Assembly: GCF_000021565.1 (NCBI RefSeq)
Contig: NC_012440.1
Span: forward strand, 884,210 to 948,209
Direction: 5' to 3'
Length of the DNA stretch: 64,000 bases
DNA from: Persephonella marina EX-H1
GTDB taxonomy: Bacteria; Aquificota; Aquificia; Aquificales; Hydrogenothermaceae
Positions 50,900 to 59,104 of this stretch are shown here, one piece after another. The notes under the pieces are model-generated. The model had not been told where the DNA came from. It did not search any database and saw only the letters and a list, made by a program, of their open reading frames with translations. Position 1 is the first letter of the stretch; each line of letters starts with the position of its first letter. The position numbers and the translations under genes were made by a program.

Positions 50900-52576
50900 A
50901 TGTCCCGCAAACCTATAGGTCAGTTATTAAAAGAGTTTGGTTATGTCACAGAAGAACAGATACAGGTAGCCCTTGAGGTTCAGAAAATAAAGGGGGGTCT
51001 CCTTGGAGAAATCCTACAGGAACTCTCCTTTGTATCACCCAGAGAAGTTGCAGAAGCTATAGCAAGACAGTCAGGAAGACCCTATATAGACCTTTCTCAG
51101 TACCCTCCAACAAGGGAGTCTCTAAGAATCCTTGATAAAAACATAGCAAAGCAGCTTGAGGTCCTTCCATTTGAGATAGATAAAGATGAACTTCATATCG
51201 CGATGACAAACCCTTACGATATAAATGCTATAGATGTTGTTAGCAGGAGAACAAATCTTAAAGTTAAAGTTTACGTGGCAGATAAGGAAACATTACTGAA
51301 AAGTATTGAGATACATTACTTTCTTTTAGAACAACCGATAGATCAGACAGTTAAGAGTTATATAGAAAAGGCAAAAACCGGAACTCTCGGAACTGAACTA
51401 CCAAAATTTATAGATACCGTTTTAAATCACGCTATTATTGACAGGGCAACAGATATTCATATCTCACCTGAAAGTGCAGCATCCCACATATTTTTCAGAA
51501 TTGACGGTATAATGAGGCATTACTATGCCTTTCCAAAATCAACACATAACGCTGTAGTATCAAGAATTAAAGTTCTAGCAAATCTTGATATTGCGGAACA
51601 GAGACTTCCTCAGGACGGGGCATTTACACATACTTTTTTTAATGAAAGTTTTGATATGAGGGTATCAACAATACCTACAGCGTACGGTGAGAATGTTGTT
51701 ATAAGAGTTCTTTCAAAAAATCTGTCTCTTTTCAATCTAAAGAGTCTCGGATTTGAAGATGATATGCTTTCACAGCTTGAGGAGGAGTTTTTAAAACCAC
51801 AGGGGATAGTCCTTGTTACAGGTCCTACAGGTTCAGGTAAAACAACAACACTTTATGCTGCTTTAAGAAGGATAAACGCACTTGAAAGGAATATTCTCAC
51901 AGCTGAAGATCCTGTTGAGTACAGATTTCCTTTTATAAAACAGACTCAGGTTAATGAGAAGGCTGGATACACATTTGCAAGGGCTATAAGACATTTCTTA
52001 AGACAGGATCCTGATGTTATTCTTGTTGGTGAGATAAGAGATGAAGAGACTGCAGAGATGGCTATGAGAGCATCAATAACAGGACACCTTGTTTTATCAA
52101 CACTTCATACAAATGACGCTGTCAGTGCGATACCAAGGCTAATAGATATGAAGATAAAGGATTATATGGTTGCCTCAGGTGTCTCAGCCATAACCGCACA
52201 GAGACTTGTAAGAAAAACATGTCCTTTCTGTATGGAGGAGGAGATTATAGATATTGAAGATCTTAAAAGTTATGGTTTTAGTGAAGACTCTATAAAAAGA
52301 TACGGATCTGATTATATAGATGATGGAAAGGTAAAGATTTACAGAGGAAAAGGTTGTGAACACTGCAAAGGAACAGGTTATCTTGGAAGGACTGTAATAG
52401 CTGAACTTTTAAAGATTGATGAGGATATAGCAGACCTGATAGTAAAAGGCAGTACTCCTCTTGGTATCGTTCAGAAAGCAAGGGAAAAAGGAATGAGAAC
52501 ATTAAAAGAGGACGGTCTTATAAAAGTTTTCAAAGGCGTCACAACCCCTGAAGAGATAAAGAGAGTAACAGGATAA
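50900..52576 (+). CDS. Type IV pilus extension ATPase (MshE/PilB/GspE family)
   Basis: 558 residues. Residues 1-120 are a MshEN/T2SSE N-terminal domain with two 24-residue repeats, starting at PIGQLLKEFG and LLGEILQELS; the Arg that starts the MshEN c-di-GMP motif is replaced in both. The catalytic part has Walker A (GPTGSGKTTTLY), the Asp box, Walker B (DVILVGEIRDEETAEMA) and the His box (ITGHLVLSTLHTND). A tetra-Cys zinc site is present (CPFCMEE, CEHCKGTG). It powers pilin polymerisation. It starts 51 bases after the pilin terminator and is one base from the platform gene. Confidence 0.94.
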   Translation: MSRKPIGQLLKEFGYVTEEQIQVALEVQKIKGGLLGEILQELSFVSPREVAEAIARQSGRPYIDLSQYPPTRESLRILDKNIAKQLEVLPFEIDKDELHIAMTNPYDINAIDVVSRRTNLKVKVYVADKETLLKSIEIHYFLLEQPIDQTVKSYIEKAKTGTLGTELPKFIDTVLNHAIIDRATDIHISPESAASHIFFRIDGIMRHYYAFPKSTHNAVVSRIKVLANLDIAEQRLPQDGAFTHTFFNESFDMRVSTIPTAYGENVVIRVLSKNLSLFNLKSLGFEDDMLSQLEEEFLKPQGIVLVTGPTGSGKTTTLYAALRRINALERNILTAEDPVEYRFPFIKQTQVNEKAGYTFARAIRHFLRQDPDVILVGEIRDEETAEMAMRASITGHLVLSTLHTNDAVSAIPRLIDMKIKDYMVASGVSAITAQRLVRKTCPFCMEEEIIDIEDLKSYGFSEDSIKRYGSDYIDDGKVKIYRGKGCEHCKGTGYLGRTVIAELLKIDEDIADLIVKGSTPLGIVQKAREKGMRTLKEDGLIKVFKGVTTPEEIKRVTG

Positions 52577-52577
52577 G

Positions 52578-53798
52578 ATGAGATTTTATCTAATTGAGGC
52601 TATTGATCAGGAAGGGAAGAAACAGAAGAAGGTTTTAAGCGTAACAGACGAGTCTGAGATATTTCCCCTTCTTGAGTTCTCTGGTCTTATACCTTTAAAG
52701 ATTAAAAAGCTTCCAGATTACTACAGATACCTCAATATAAGAAAGTATATATACAGAATTAAAAGACAGGAAATAATTGAAGTTTTAGAGAATCTACATC
52801 TAATTGTAAAATCTGGACTTCCTATAAATACAGGACTTATGGATCTTGCAGAAGATGCAGAGAACCCATCATTAAAAGAGATGCTTTTTGATATGGCATT
52901 TAAAATACAGGCAGGTGAGACATTATCTCAGGCAGCAGAAAGCTACAGGGATATTTTCTCAGATGTTGTTATATCCCTTTTCAAGATTGGTGAGGAGACC
53001 GGAAGTCTTGATAAAACATTAAAGGATGCAGCTGAGCATCTAAAAAAGATTGAAGATCTGAAAGCAAAAACGAAACAGGCATTGATATATCCTGCATTTG
53101 CATTTTTCAGTGTTTTAGGTGCAATGATATTCTGGCTTGTTTATGTTCTCCCAAAGATAATCGATGCTTTCAAGGATTTTAATATAGAGCTTCCTGCAAC
53201 AACTGTATTCATTATGAAAACATCAGATTTTTTAAGATCTTACGGTATATTTCTTGTTGTGGTTATTTTCATATTATTTATTCTTCTTCAGATGTTAAGA
53301 AAGAAGAATGAAAAGATAAGAATTGAGACAGACCGTCTAATTTTAAAGATACCTGTCATTGGCATAATCATTGAGAACTTTAATTATGCTTTTTTTGCTG
53401 AGTATGTAAGGCTTATGATACAGGCTGGACTTCCACTTTATCAGGCATTAAATATTATGGAAAATGCTATAAGAAATTATGTTTTTAAGACAGCCATAAG
53501 AAACTCAAGAAATGAGATTGAGCTTGGAAGATCATTTTCTGATTCCTTAAAAAAGGAGAATGTGTTTTCACCTCTGATCATAAGGATGATATCTATAGGA
53601 GAGCAGACAGGAGCTTTAGATGAGCAGCTTGACTATATATCAAATTACTATTACAACAAGGTTGAGTACATATCACAGAATATAGCCAAGATGATTGAGC
53701 CTATAATAATAGGTGTGGTGGGAGGATTTATGCTCATAGTTATGCTTGGATTTATAGGTCCTATATACGATCTGATATCACAGATCGGAAGAATGTGA
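52578..53798 (+). CDS. Type IV pilus inner-membrane platform protein (MshG/PilC/GspF family)
   Basis: 406 residues with two GspF domains (about 70-190 and 270-390), each with the family pattern LHLIVKSGLPINTGL / LIQAGLPLYQALNIM and GEETGSLDKTL / GEQTGALDEQLD, and three membrane helices (about 175-200, 220-245, 375-400). It turns with the ATPase to insert pilins. It starts one base after the ATPase stop, and its own stop overlaps the patatin start (TGATG). Standard length and no missing parts. Confidence 0.94.
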   Translation: MRFYLIEAIDQEGKKQKKVLSVTDESEIFPLLEFSGLIPLKIKKLPDYYRYLNIRKYIYRIKRQEIIEVLENLHLIVKSGLPINTGLMDLAEDAENPSLKEMLFDMAFKIQAGETLSQAAESYRDIFSDVVISLFKIGEETGSLDKTLKDAAEHLKKIEDLKAKTKQALIYPAFAFFSVLGAMIFWLVYVLPKIIDAFKDFNIELPATTVFIMKTSDFLRSYGIFLVVVIFILFILLQMLRKKNEKIRIETDRLILKIPVIGIIIENFNYAFFAEYVRLMIQAGLPLYQALNIMENAIRNYVFKTAIRNSRNEIELGRSFSDSLKKENVFSPLIIRMISIGEQTGALDEQLDYISNYYYNKVEYISQNIAKMIEPIIIGVVGGFMLIVMLGFIGPIYDLISQIGRM

Positions 53799-54553
53799 TG
53801 AAAATAGGTATTGCTCTTTCAGGTGGTGCTGTAAGGGGGGCAGCACATATAGGCGTTCTTAAAGCTCTTGAGGAAAGAGGGATAAAACCTGATTTTATAT
53901 CAGGATCAAGTGCAGGTTCTATAGTTGGTGCCTTTTATGCAGCAGGTTACTCTCCTCTCGAGATGGAAAAGATAGCATTAAACACAAAATTTCTCTCTTA
54001 CTTAAAGCCTGAGCTTTCCTTTAGCGCACTTTTTTCCCTGGAGAAGCTGGAAAAATTTCTTGAAAGGTACATAGGCAAAAAAGATATATCTGAGCTTGAG
54101 AAGAAACTATTTGTTTGTGTCACAAATCTGAATAAGGGTATTCCAGAGTATAAATCAAAGGGGGATCTTTTTTTATGGATATCAGCATCTTCCTCACTTC
54201 CGTTTATATTCAAACCTGTTGAGTACGAGGGAAATCTCTATATAGACGGGGGGATTATGGATAACCTCCCTGTAGAGCCTTTAAAAATTCATTCAGACTA
54301 TATAATCGGTGTGGATGTAAACCCTCTTGGAACAGAAGAGAGGCTCAACAACGCTTTTTCCATACTTATAAGGAGTTTTTATCTTGCTTTCAGATCAAAT
54401 GTTGAACTGAGGAAAAGGGTGTGCGATCTTTTTATACAGCCTGAAGATCTTGTTGATATAGGTCTTTTTTCTGCCTGGAGAATAAAGGATGCTATAGATA
54501 TAGGCTACAGATACACAAAGAATATTTTAAACAGGAATGATCTTAAGATATAG
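53798..54553 (+). CDS. Patatin-like phospholipase
   Basis: 251 residues with the catalytic dyad of patatins: oxyanion loop SGGAVRGAAHIG, nucleophile elbow GSSAGS (Ser near 39) and DGG (Asp near 148, IDGGIMDNLPVEPL). No signal peptide, so it probably acts at the inner face of the membrane on phospholipids. The bacterial RssA/YchK group looks like this. ATG 53798 shares one base with the platform-gene stop (TGATG), so it is translated with the pilus genes, which is unusual. Its last 27 bases overlap the convergent dnaJ gene. Confidence 0.88.
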   Translation: MKIGIALSGGAVRGAAHIGVLKALEERGIKPDFISGSSAGSIVGAFYAAGYSPLEMEKIALNTKFLSYLKPELSFSALFSLEKLEKFLERYIGKKDISELEKKLFVCVTNLNKGIPEYKSKGDLFLWISASSSLPFIFKPVEYEGNLYIDGGIMDNLPVEPLKIHSDYIIGVDVNPLGTEERLNNAFSILIRSFYLAFRSNVELRKRVCDLFIQPEDLVDIGLFSAWRIKDAIDIGYRYTKNILNRNDLKI

Positions 54554-55438
54554 ATCTCCCCTATTTCCCTCTAGATCTCTGTAACCTTCATTTTTAATCT
54601 TCAGGACAACAGGAGAGGATGTCCTTTCCGGTATTTTGATCTTCAGCTTTTTACCTTCAAAACCCTGAAAAGATATATAATCACCTCTTAAGGCTTTATC
54701 TTTCTGTATGTATATATCTTTATGTATATCAATCCCTTTAATCTTTATATTTTTTCCCTTTATAAATCTGATTTTAAGGTAAAGATCTCCGTAATCTCCT
54801 CCATAAACACCGCTGTCCCCACCACCTTCCAGTTTTAAAACGGTATTCTCAGATACTCCAGCAGGTATCTCTATTCTTTTTTCAGCCTGAACCTTAACCC
54901 TTCCTTCCCCGTTGCATATCTCACAGGGGTTTAGCACTAAAAAACCTCTTCCTTCACACTCCATACAGGGTATCTTAAGGAAAAGTTTTTTTATACTCCC
55001 CTTTCCTTCGCACCTTTTACATCTTTTTATTATTGAGTTCTCAGTAATACCTGATCCATCACAGTAGGAGCATTTCTCGTATCTTAGGTAGGATATACTT
55101 TTTATACAGCCTGAGAAACCCTCTTCAATTTTTATGTATATCTTTTTGTGTAGATCCCTTCCTCTCTTTGGTTTAGAGTGGTAACCTAAGATATCTGATA
55201 TAACCTCATTGATTCTGTCTCCAAGCTTTCTCTTTCTTTCTGTTGATATGTAGATATCGTAGGATTTTCTCTTTTCAGGATCAATTAATGTCTCATAAGC
55301 CTGAACAATCTTTTTGAAGATCTCCTCATTCTCTCTGTTGAGATCGGGATGGTACTTTTTAGCCTTCTCTCTGAACGCTTTTTTTATCTCTTCAGGGGTG
55401 GCATCTCTTCCCACCCCAAGTATTCTGTAAAAATCCAT
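54527..55438 (-). CDS. dnaJ: DnaJ-type co-chaperone, compact
   Basis: 303 residues. A J-domain (1-66) with the HPD motif (KKYHPDLN) that stimulates DnaK, then a short linker of about 30 residues where full-length DnaJ has a Gly/Phe-rich region, which is missing here. Four zinc-finger repeats follow (CSYCDGSG, CKRCEGKG, CMECEGRG, CEICNGEG) and one C-terminal substrate domain pair (about 190-300). At 303 residues it is shorter than the usual 375. It follows grpE directly (TAA-ATG), so the two Hsp70 partners are co-translated; dnaK is not in the window. Confidence 0.9.
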   Translation of the reverse strand: MDFYRILGVGRDATPEEIKKAFREKAKKYHPDLNRENEEIFKKIVQAYETLIDPEKRKSYDIYISTERKRKLGDRINEVISDILGYHSKPKRGRDLHKKIYIKIEEGFSGCIKSISYLRYEKCSYCDGSGITENSIIKRCKRCEGKGSIKKLFLKIPCMECEGRGFLVLNPCEICNGEGRVKVQAEKRIEIPAGVSENTVLKLEGGGDSGVYGGDYGDLYLKIRFIKGKNIKIKGIDIHKDIYIQKDKALRGDYISFQGFEGKKLKIKIPERTSSPVVLKIKNEGYRDLEGNRGDLYLKIIPV

Positions 55439-56005
55439 TTATGTTATCTCTTCCCTTTCCTCAGGTGGGATTGCAACAACAACCTTGGCAGGTCTTAAAA
55501 CCCTTCCCCTGTATCTGTAGCCTGTCTGGATAACCTTCACTATCTCGTTAGGTTTATACTCCTTTGATACAACAGTTTCAACAGCCTCATGTTCAAGGGG
55601 ATTAAACTCCCCTGTTGTTTCTATCTTTTCTATACCGTGATCTTTCAGAAATTTAACAAGCTGGTAATGGATCATCTGGACGCCTTTTATAAGTGCATTT
55701 ATATCAGTTGCTGTTTTCGCACTCTCAAGAGCCTTCTCAAAGTTATCAACTATCTCCATAAATCCTTTTGCTATCTTTACAATTCCTTCCTCTTTTGCCT
55801 CTTCCTTTTCCTTTCTTACCCTTATTTTGTAGTCCTCAAACTCTTTCTGGAGATTCTGGTAAAGCATGCTAAGTTTTTTTGCAGCCTCTTCAGTTTTCTC
55901 AAGTTTTTTTCTCAGATTTTCAATCTCTTCCTCAAGTTTTTTTATCTTTTCCTCTTTCTCTTCCTCTTTTACCTGAACTTCCTGTTCCTTTTTCTCTTCG
56001 CTCAT
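55439..56005 (-). CDS. grpE: GrpE nucleotide exchange factor
   Basis: 188 residues. The N-terminal third is a long charged coiled coil ([20 protein letters not shown]) that dimerises the protein and acts as thermosensor; the C-terminal beta domain has [14 protein letters not shown] and [16 protein letters not shown], the GrpE signature. It exchanges ADP on DnaK. GGAGG is 11 bases before the ATG. It forms a two-gene operon with dnaJ. No CIRCE element (inverted TTAGCACTC) or hrcA gene is seen in the 64-base gap upstream. Confidence 0.95.
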   Translation of the reverse strand: MSEEKKEQEVQVKEEEKEEKIKKLEEEIENLRKKLEKTEEAAKKLSMLYQNLQKEFEDYKIRVRKEKEEAKEEGIVKIAKGFMEIVDNFEKALESAKTATDINALIKGVQMIHYQLVKFLKDHGIEKIETTGEFNPLEHEAVETVVSKEYKPNEIVKVIQTGYRYRGRVLRPAKVVVAIPPEEREEIT

Positions 56006-56069
56006 ATATATGGAAACCTCCTCATACTTATTTTTCTAAAAATATATTCTTGATCATCCAGTTTTTCAA

Positions 56070-56609
56070 TCAGAGGAAAACCTCTTCACCAAATGCTGTA
56101 AGGTCTATAAACTCATCTGCAACCTCAATAAGCTCTTTTGCTGCTGTCTGTTTAAAAGCTGCTATCTCAACCTTAACACCTTTTGTATGGAGATATCTGA
56201 CAAGATCAGCAAAATCACCATCACCACTTGCGAGAACGGCAACATCTATCTTTTCTGCAAGGGATATAGCATCCATAGCAATTCCCATATCCCAGTCAGC
56301 CTTTATTGTTGTCCATAAATTTCCATACTCATCAAGTCTTTTAAATATCTTTGGTTCTTTCACCCTTACCTGATAGCCAATATGTTTGAGAGTGTTAATA
56401 AAACCTTTCTGGTCAACACCCTGAAGTTTAACAAGGTATGCTATTGCCCTTACAAGAACTCTACCATTCAAAACTTTATCAAGAACGCTCTCAAAATTTA
56501 CCTTTCTGTTAAATGAGTCTCTTGCCGAGTAGTAAAGGTTCTGTATATCAAGGAAGACAGCTACCCTCTGATTTTTATAAAGATTTCTGAGTTTTTCATC
56601 TGAGTACAT
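56070..56609 (-). CDS. NYN-domain (LabA/DUF88-like) protein
   Basis: 179 residues forming one PIN-like NYN domain. Acidic residues that would bind metal are at FLDIQNLYYSA (Asp20) and VAVLASGDGDFADLV (Asp near 132 and 134), and the Rossmann-like pattern is complete. The LabA/DUF88 group includes putative RNases and a cyanobacterial circadian output protein; cellular role here is unknown. It lies upstream of grpE on the same strand, separated by 64 bases, and diverges from the DUF2892-like gene across 97 bases that include a TATAAT-like sequence usable in both directions. Confidence 0.85.
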   Translation of the reverse strand: MYSDEKLRNLYKNQRVAVFLDIQNLYYSARDSFNRKVNFESVLDKVLNGRVLVRAIAYLVKLQGVDQKGFINTLKHIGYQVRVKEPKIFKRLDEYGNLWTTIKADWDMGIAMDAISLAEKIDVAVLASGDGDFADLVRYLHTKGVKVEIAAFKQTAAKELIEVADEFIDLTAFGEEVFL

Positions 56610-56706
56610 AAGATCTCCTGTTTCTATTTAATATAAAGTTGTTGTAGATATAATTATATATTAAACTAAAAGTCTGAATAATTTAAAATCTTACAGGAGG
56701 TGATTT

Positions 56707-56910
56707 ATGATGTCCAAAACAGCTATAAGAGCACAGAGATTTATGATGGGTACTCTTCTCATTATAGCTATGCTTCTCGTTAATACAGGTTATGACTGGG
56801 GAAAGTATATAGTTTACTTTATAATATTTATGCTTTATCTATCAGCATTTACAGGTTTCTGTCCATCTGATGCTGTTTTTGAGAAACTTTTTGGTAAAAG
56901 AAGGGATTAA
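56707..56910 (+). CDS. DUF2892-like small membrane protein
   Basis: 67 residues with two membrane helices (about 13-30 and 33-52) and the end TGFCPSDAVFEKLFG, the pattern of DUF2892 proteins and of the YgaP membrane part, which are often fused to or found near rhodanese domains. The Cys in FCP is conserved in that group. No rhodanese is encoded nearby. A very strong ribosome site (AGGAGG at 56696-56701, six bases before the ATG) and a following TAATG overlap show that it is first in a two- or three-gene operon with the SbcD-like nuclease. Confidence 0.75.
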   Translation: MMSKTAIRAQRFMMGTLLIIAMLLVNTGYDWGKYIVYFIIFMLYLSAFTGFCPSDAVFEKLFGKRRD

Positions 56911-58061
56911 TGAGATTTTTACATCTAAGTGATACACATCTTGGATATAACCAGTACGGACTTTTTGAGAGGGGGAAGGACTTTTTTGATGCTTTCAATG
57001 AGGCTGTAGAGATAGCCATTGAAAGGGATGTTGATTTTGTTATCCATACAGGTGATTTCTTCCATTCATCAAGACCCTCAAACAGGGTTATAGTAGAGGC
57101 TATAAATATACTTTCACGTCTGAAGGACAGAAATATACCATTCTTTACCATATCTGGAAATCATGATAGGGGGAGTAATGTAAAGGATATATCCCCTTTA
57201 AATATACTCCAGACATCTGGTCTTACAGTTGTTGATCAGAGAGTTGTTGAACATGAAGGTGTTTTTATATCAGGAATAAAGTATGTCTCTAAAGCAGGAT
57301 TGAGACATCTTGGAGGTCTGAAGGAGAGTATAAACAGGCTTCTGGATCAGACAGGGAATGGTTTTAAGATTCTTATGCTCCATCAGGAGTTTTACCCATT
57401 TTTTCCTGAATCTGAGCTGTATCTCTCTGAGGAGATACCTGAAGGCTTTGATTATGTTGGTATAGGCCACTACCATATAGCTCAGGAACCTACCGAGATC
57501 AATAAAGCTGTTATTGTTCAGTCAGGCTCAACGGAGTTTACAGCGTATCATGAGTCTGAGGAAAAAAAAGAGAAAGGTGTTTATCTTGTTGAGGTTGATA
57601 GAGAGATAAAGGCTGAGTTTATAAAATTAAGGAGTTTAAGACCTTTTATCTCGGTCAGATTAGATGAGGACTCTCTTGATGATCTCATAAGGGATTTAAA
57701 GGAGAAGGTTGAGAAGATAGCTTCCTCAAGTGATAAAAATGCTGTCGTCATATTCAAAGGCATATTAAGAAAATCAGGTGTTAAGGATATACTCAAAATA
57801 CTTGAAGATTACGGATTAAAGGCGGGTTCAGATCAGATCTTACATTTTAACTTTAATATAACAAGGGAGATCCAGTTACAGGATGAGAGCTTTATACTGG
57901 AAAATGAGGAGAAGCTTATCTCTGAAGAGCTTAAAAAGATTATAGGAGATAAGGATCTTTACAGCAGTGTAAAGGAGGTTATAGATCATCTCAGATCCTT
58001 TGAAAGTATAGATGATGCAAAAAAATATCTGAAGGAAAATCCGGATTTACTGGAGCTTTGA
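56910..58061 (+). CDS. SbcD/Mre11-like metallophosphoesterase (DNA repair exonuclease)
   Basis: 383 residues. The phosphoesterase motifs are in order: DTHLGYNQYG (Asp8, His10), HTGDFFHSS (Asp49), SGNHDRG (near 84-90), MLHQEF and VGIGHYHIAQ. This is the Mre11/SbcD pattern for ends-processing of DNA breaks. The C-terminal capping domain (about 240-383) is present but differs from E. coli SbcD. The partner ATPase SbcC/Rad50 is not in the window. It shares one base with the DUF2892 gene stop (TAATG) and is one base from an aldo/keto reductase gene. Confidence 0.87.
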   Translation: MRFLHLSDTHLGYNQYGLFERGKDFFDAFNEAVEIAIERDVDFVIHTGDFFHSSRPSNRVIVEAINILSRLKDRNIPFFTISGNHDRGSNVKDISPLNILQTSGLTVVDQRVVEHEGVFISGIKYVSKAGLRHLGGLKESINRLLDQTGNGFKILMLHQEFYPFFPESELYLSEEIPEGFDYVGIGHYHIAQEPTEINKAVIVQSGSTEFTAYHESEEKKEKGVYLVEVDREIKAEFIKLRSLRPFISVRLDEDSLDDLIRDLKEKVEKIASSSDKNAVVIFKGILRKSGVKDILKILEDYGLKAGSDQILHFNFNITREIQLQDESFILENEEKLISEELKKIIGDKDLYSSVKEVIDHLRSFESIDDAKKYLKENPDLLEL

Positions 58062-58062
58062 G

Positions 58063-59070
58063 ATGGAGTATAGAAATTTAGGAAGGTCTGGTTTAAAGGT
58101 TTCTGTAATCTCCATTGGAGCTATGACTTTTACAGAAAAAGGATGGCGTTCTGCTGGAACAATGAGCTTTTCAGAGATACAGAGGGTTGTTGATTATGCC
58201 ATTGATCATGGTGTAAATCTTTTTGACACAGCTGATATATACGCTTTTGGAGAGTCTGAAACCTTACTTGGAAAAGCACTTGGAAACAGGAAGAATGATG
58301 TTATTATAGCCACTAAAGTAAGGGGTGTTATGGATGAAAACGATCCAAACAGAAGAGGACTGTCAAGGTACCATATAATCAGATCCTTAGATGAGAGCCT
58401 TAAAAGACTTGGAAGGGATTATATAGATATATACCAGTTACACTGGTGGGACAATCACACACCTATTGAAGAGACACTTGAAACACTCAACGATCTTGTT
58501 AGAGAAGGGAAGGTAAGATATATAGGGTTATCAGATTTTGCTGGATGGCAGATAGCAAGATCTGTATCAATACAGGAGATGAGAGGCTGGTCAAGGTTTA
58601 TCTCTGCCCAGATGTACTACTCACTACTTGGAAGGGATATTGAGTTTGAGGTTGTTCCTGCATGTCAGGAATCAGGCCTTGGTCTTATGATATGGAGTGC
58701 CTTAGCTGGAGGTTTTCTGACAGGTAAGTACAGCAGAGATAGTGGTATTCCATCTGATGGAAGATATGCAAGGATGGAAAGGCCTTTTTTAAGATTTGAT
58801 ATGGAAAAAGGTTATTTTGTTGTAGATGAGCTCAGAAAGATAGCTGAGAAGTACAACGCAACAGTTTCACAGGTTGCACTTAACTGGGTAAAATCAAAAC
58901 CTTTTGTCAGTTCAATAATAATCGGTGTTCGTTCATTAGATCAGCTTAAGGACAATCTGGGATCTGTAGAGTGGGATCTTTCTGAAGAGGATATAGAATA
59001 CCTTGATCAGATAACACAGCCTGTTAGACCATACCCACAGTGGTTTCTTGATATGTTTGCAGATCTTTAA
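58063..59070 (+). CDS. Aldo/keto reductase
   Basis: 335 residues, a TIM-barrel NADPH-dependent oxidoreductase. The catalytic tetrad is visible: Asp and Tyr in LFDTADIYAFGESE, Lys in VIIATKVRG, His in IYQLHWWDNHTPIEE. The NADPH-binding end WVKSKPFVSSIIIGVRSLDQL matches the AKR11/AKR12-like class with SIIIGVRS. Substrates are small aldehydes or ketones and cannot be named. GGAG lies seven bases before the ATG inside the preceding gene. It is the last gene of this run; a 34-base gap separates it from the GAF-HD-GYP gene. Confidence 0.93.
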   Translation: MEYRNLGRSGLKVSVISIGAMTFTEKGWRSAGTMSFSEIQRVVDYAIDHGVNLFDTADIYAFGESETLLGKALGNRKNDVIIATKVRGVMDENDPNRRGLSRYHIIRSLDESLKRLGRDYIDIYQLHWWDNHTPIEETLETLNDLVREGKVRYIGLSDFAGWQIARSVSIQEMRGWSRFISAQMYYSLLGRDIEFEVVPACQESGLGLMIWSALAGGFLTGKYSRDSGIPSDGRYARMERPFLRFDMEKGYFVVDELRKIAEKYNATVSQVALNWVKSKPFVSSIIIGVRSLDQLKDNLGSVEWDLSEEDIEYLDQITQPVRPYPQWFLDMFADL

Positions 59071-59104
59071 ATAGGATTTTAAATTAAATTAAAAACGGAC
59101 TGTT

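Noticed and set aside
56006-56069. CIRCE heat-shock operator upstream of grpE
   Set aside because: The inverted repeat TTAGCACTC-N9-GAGTGCTAA is not present in any recognisable form.
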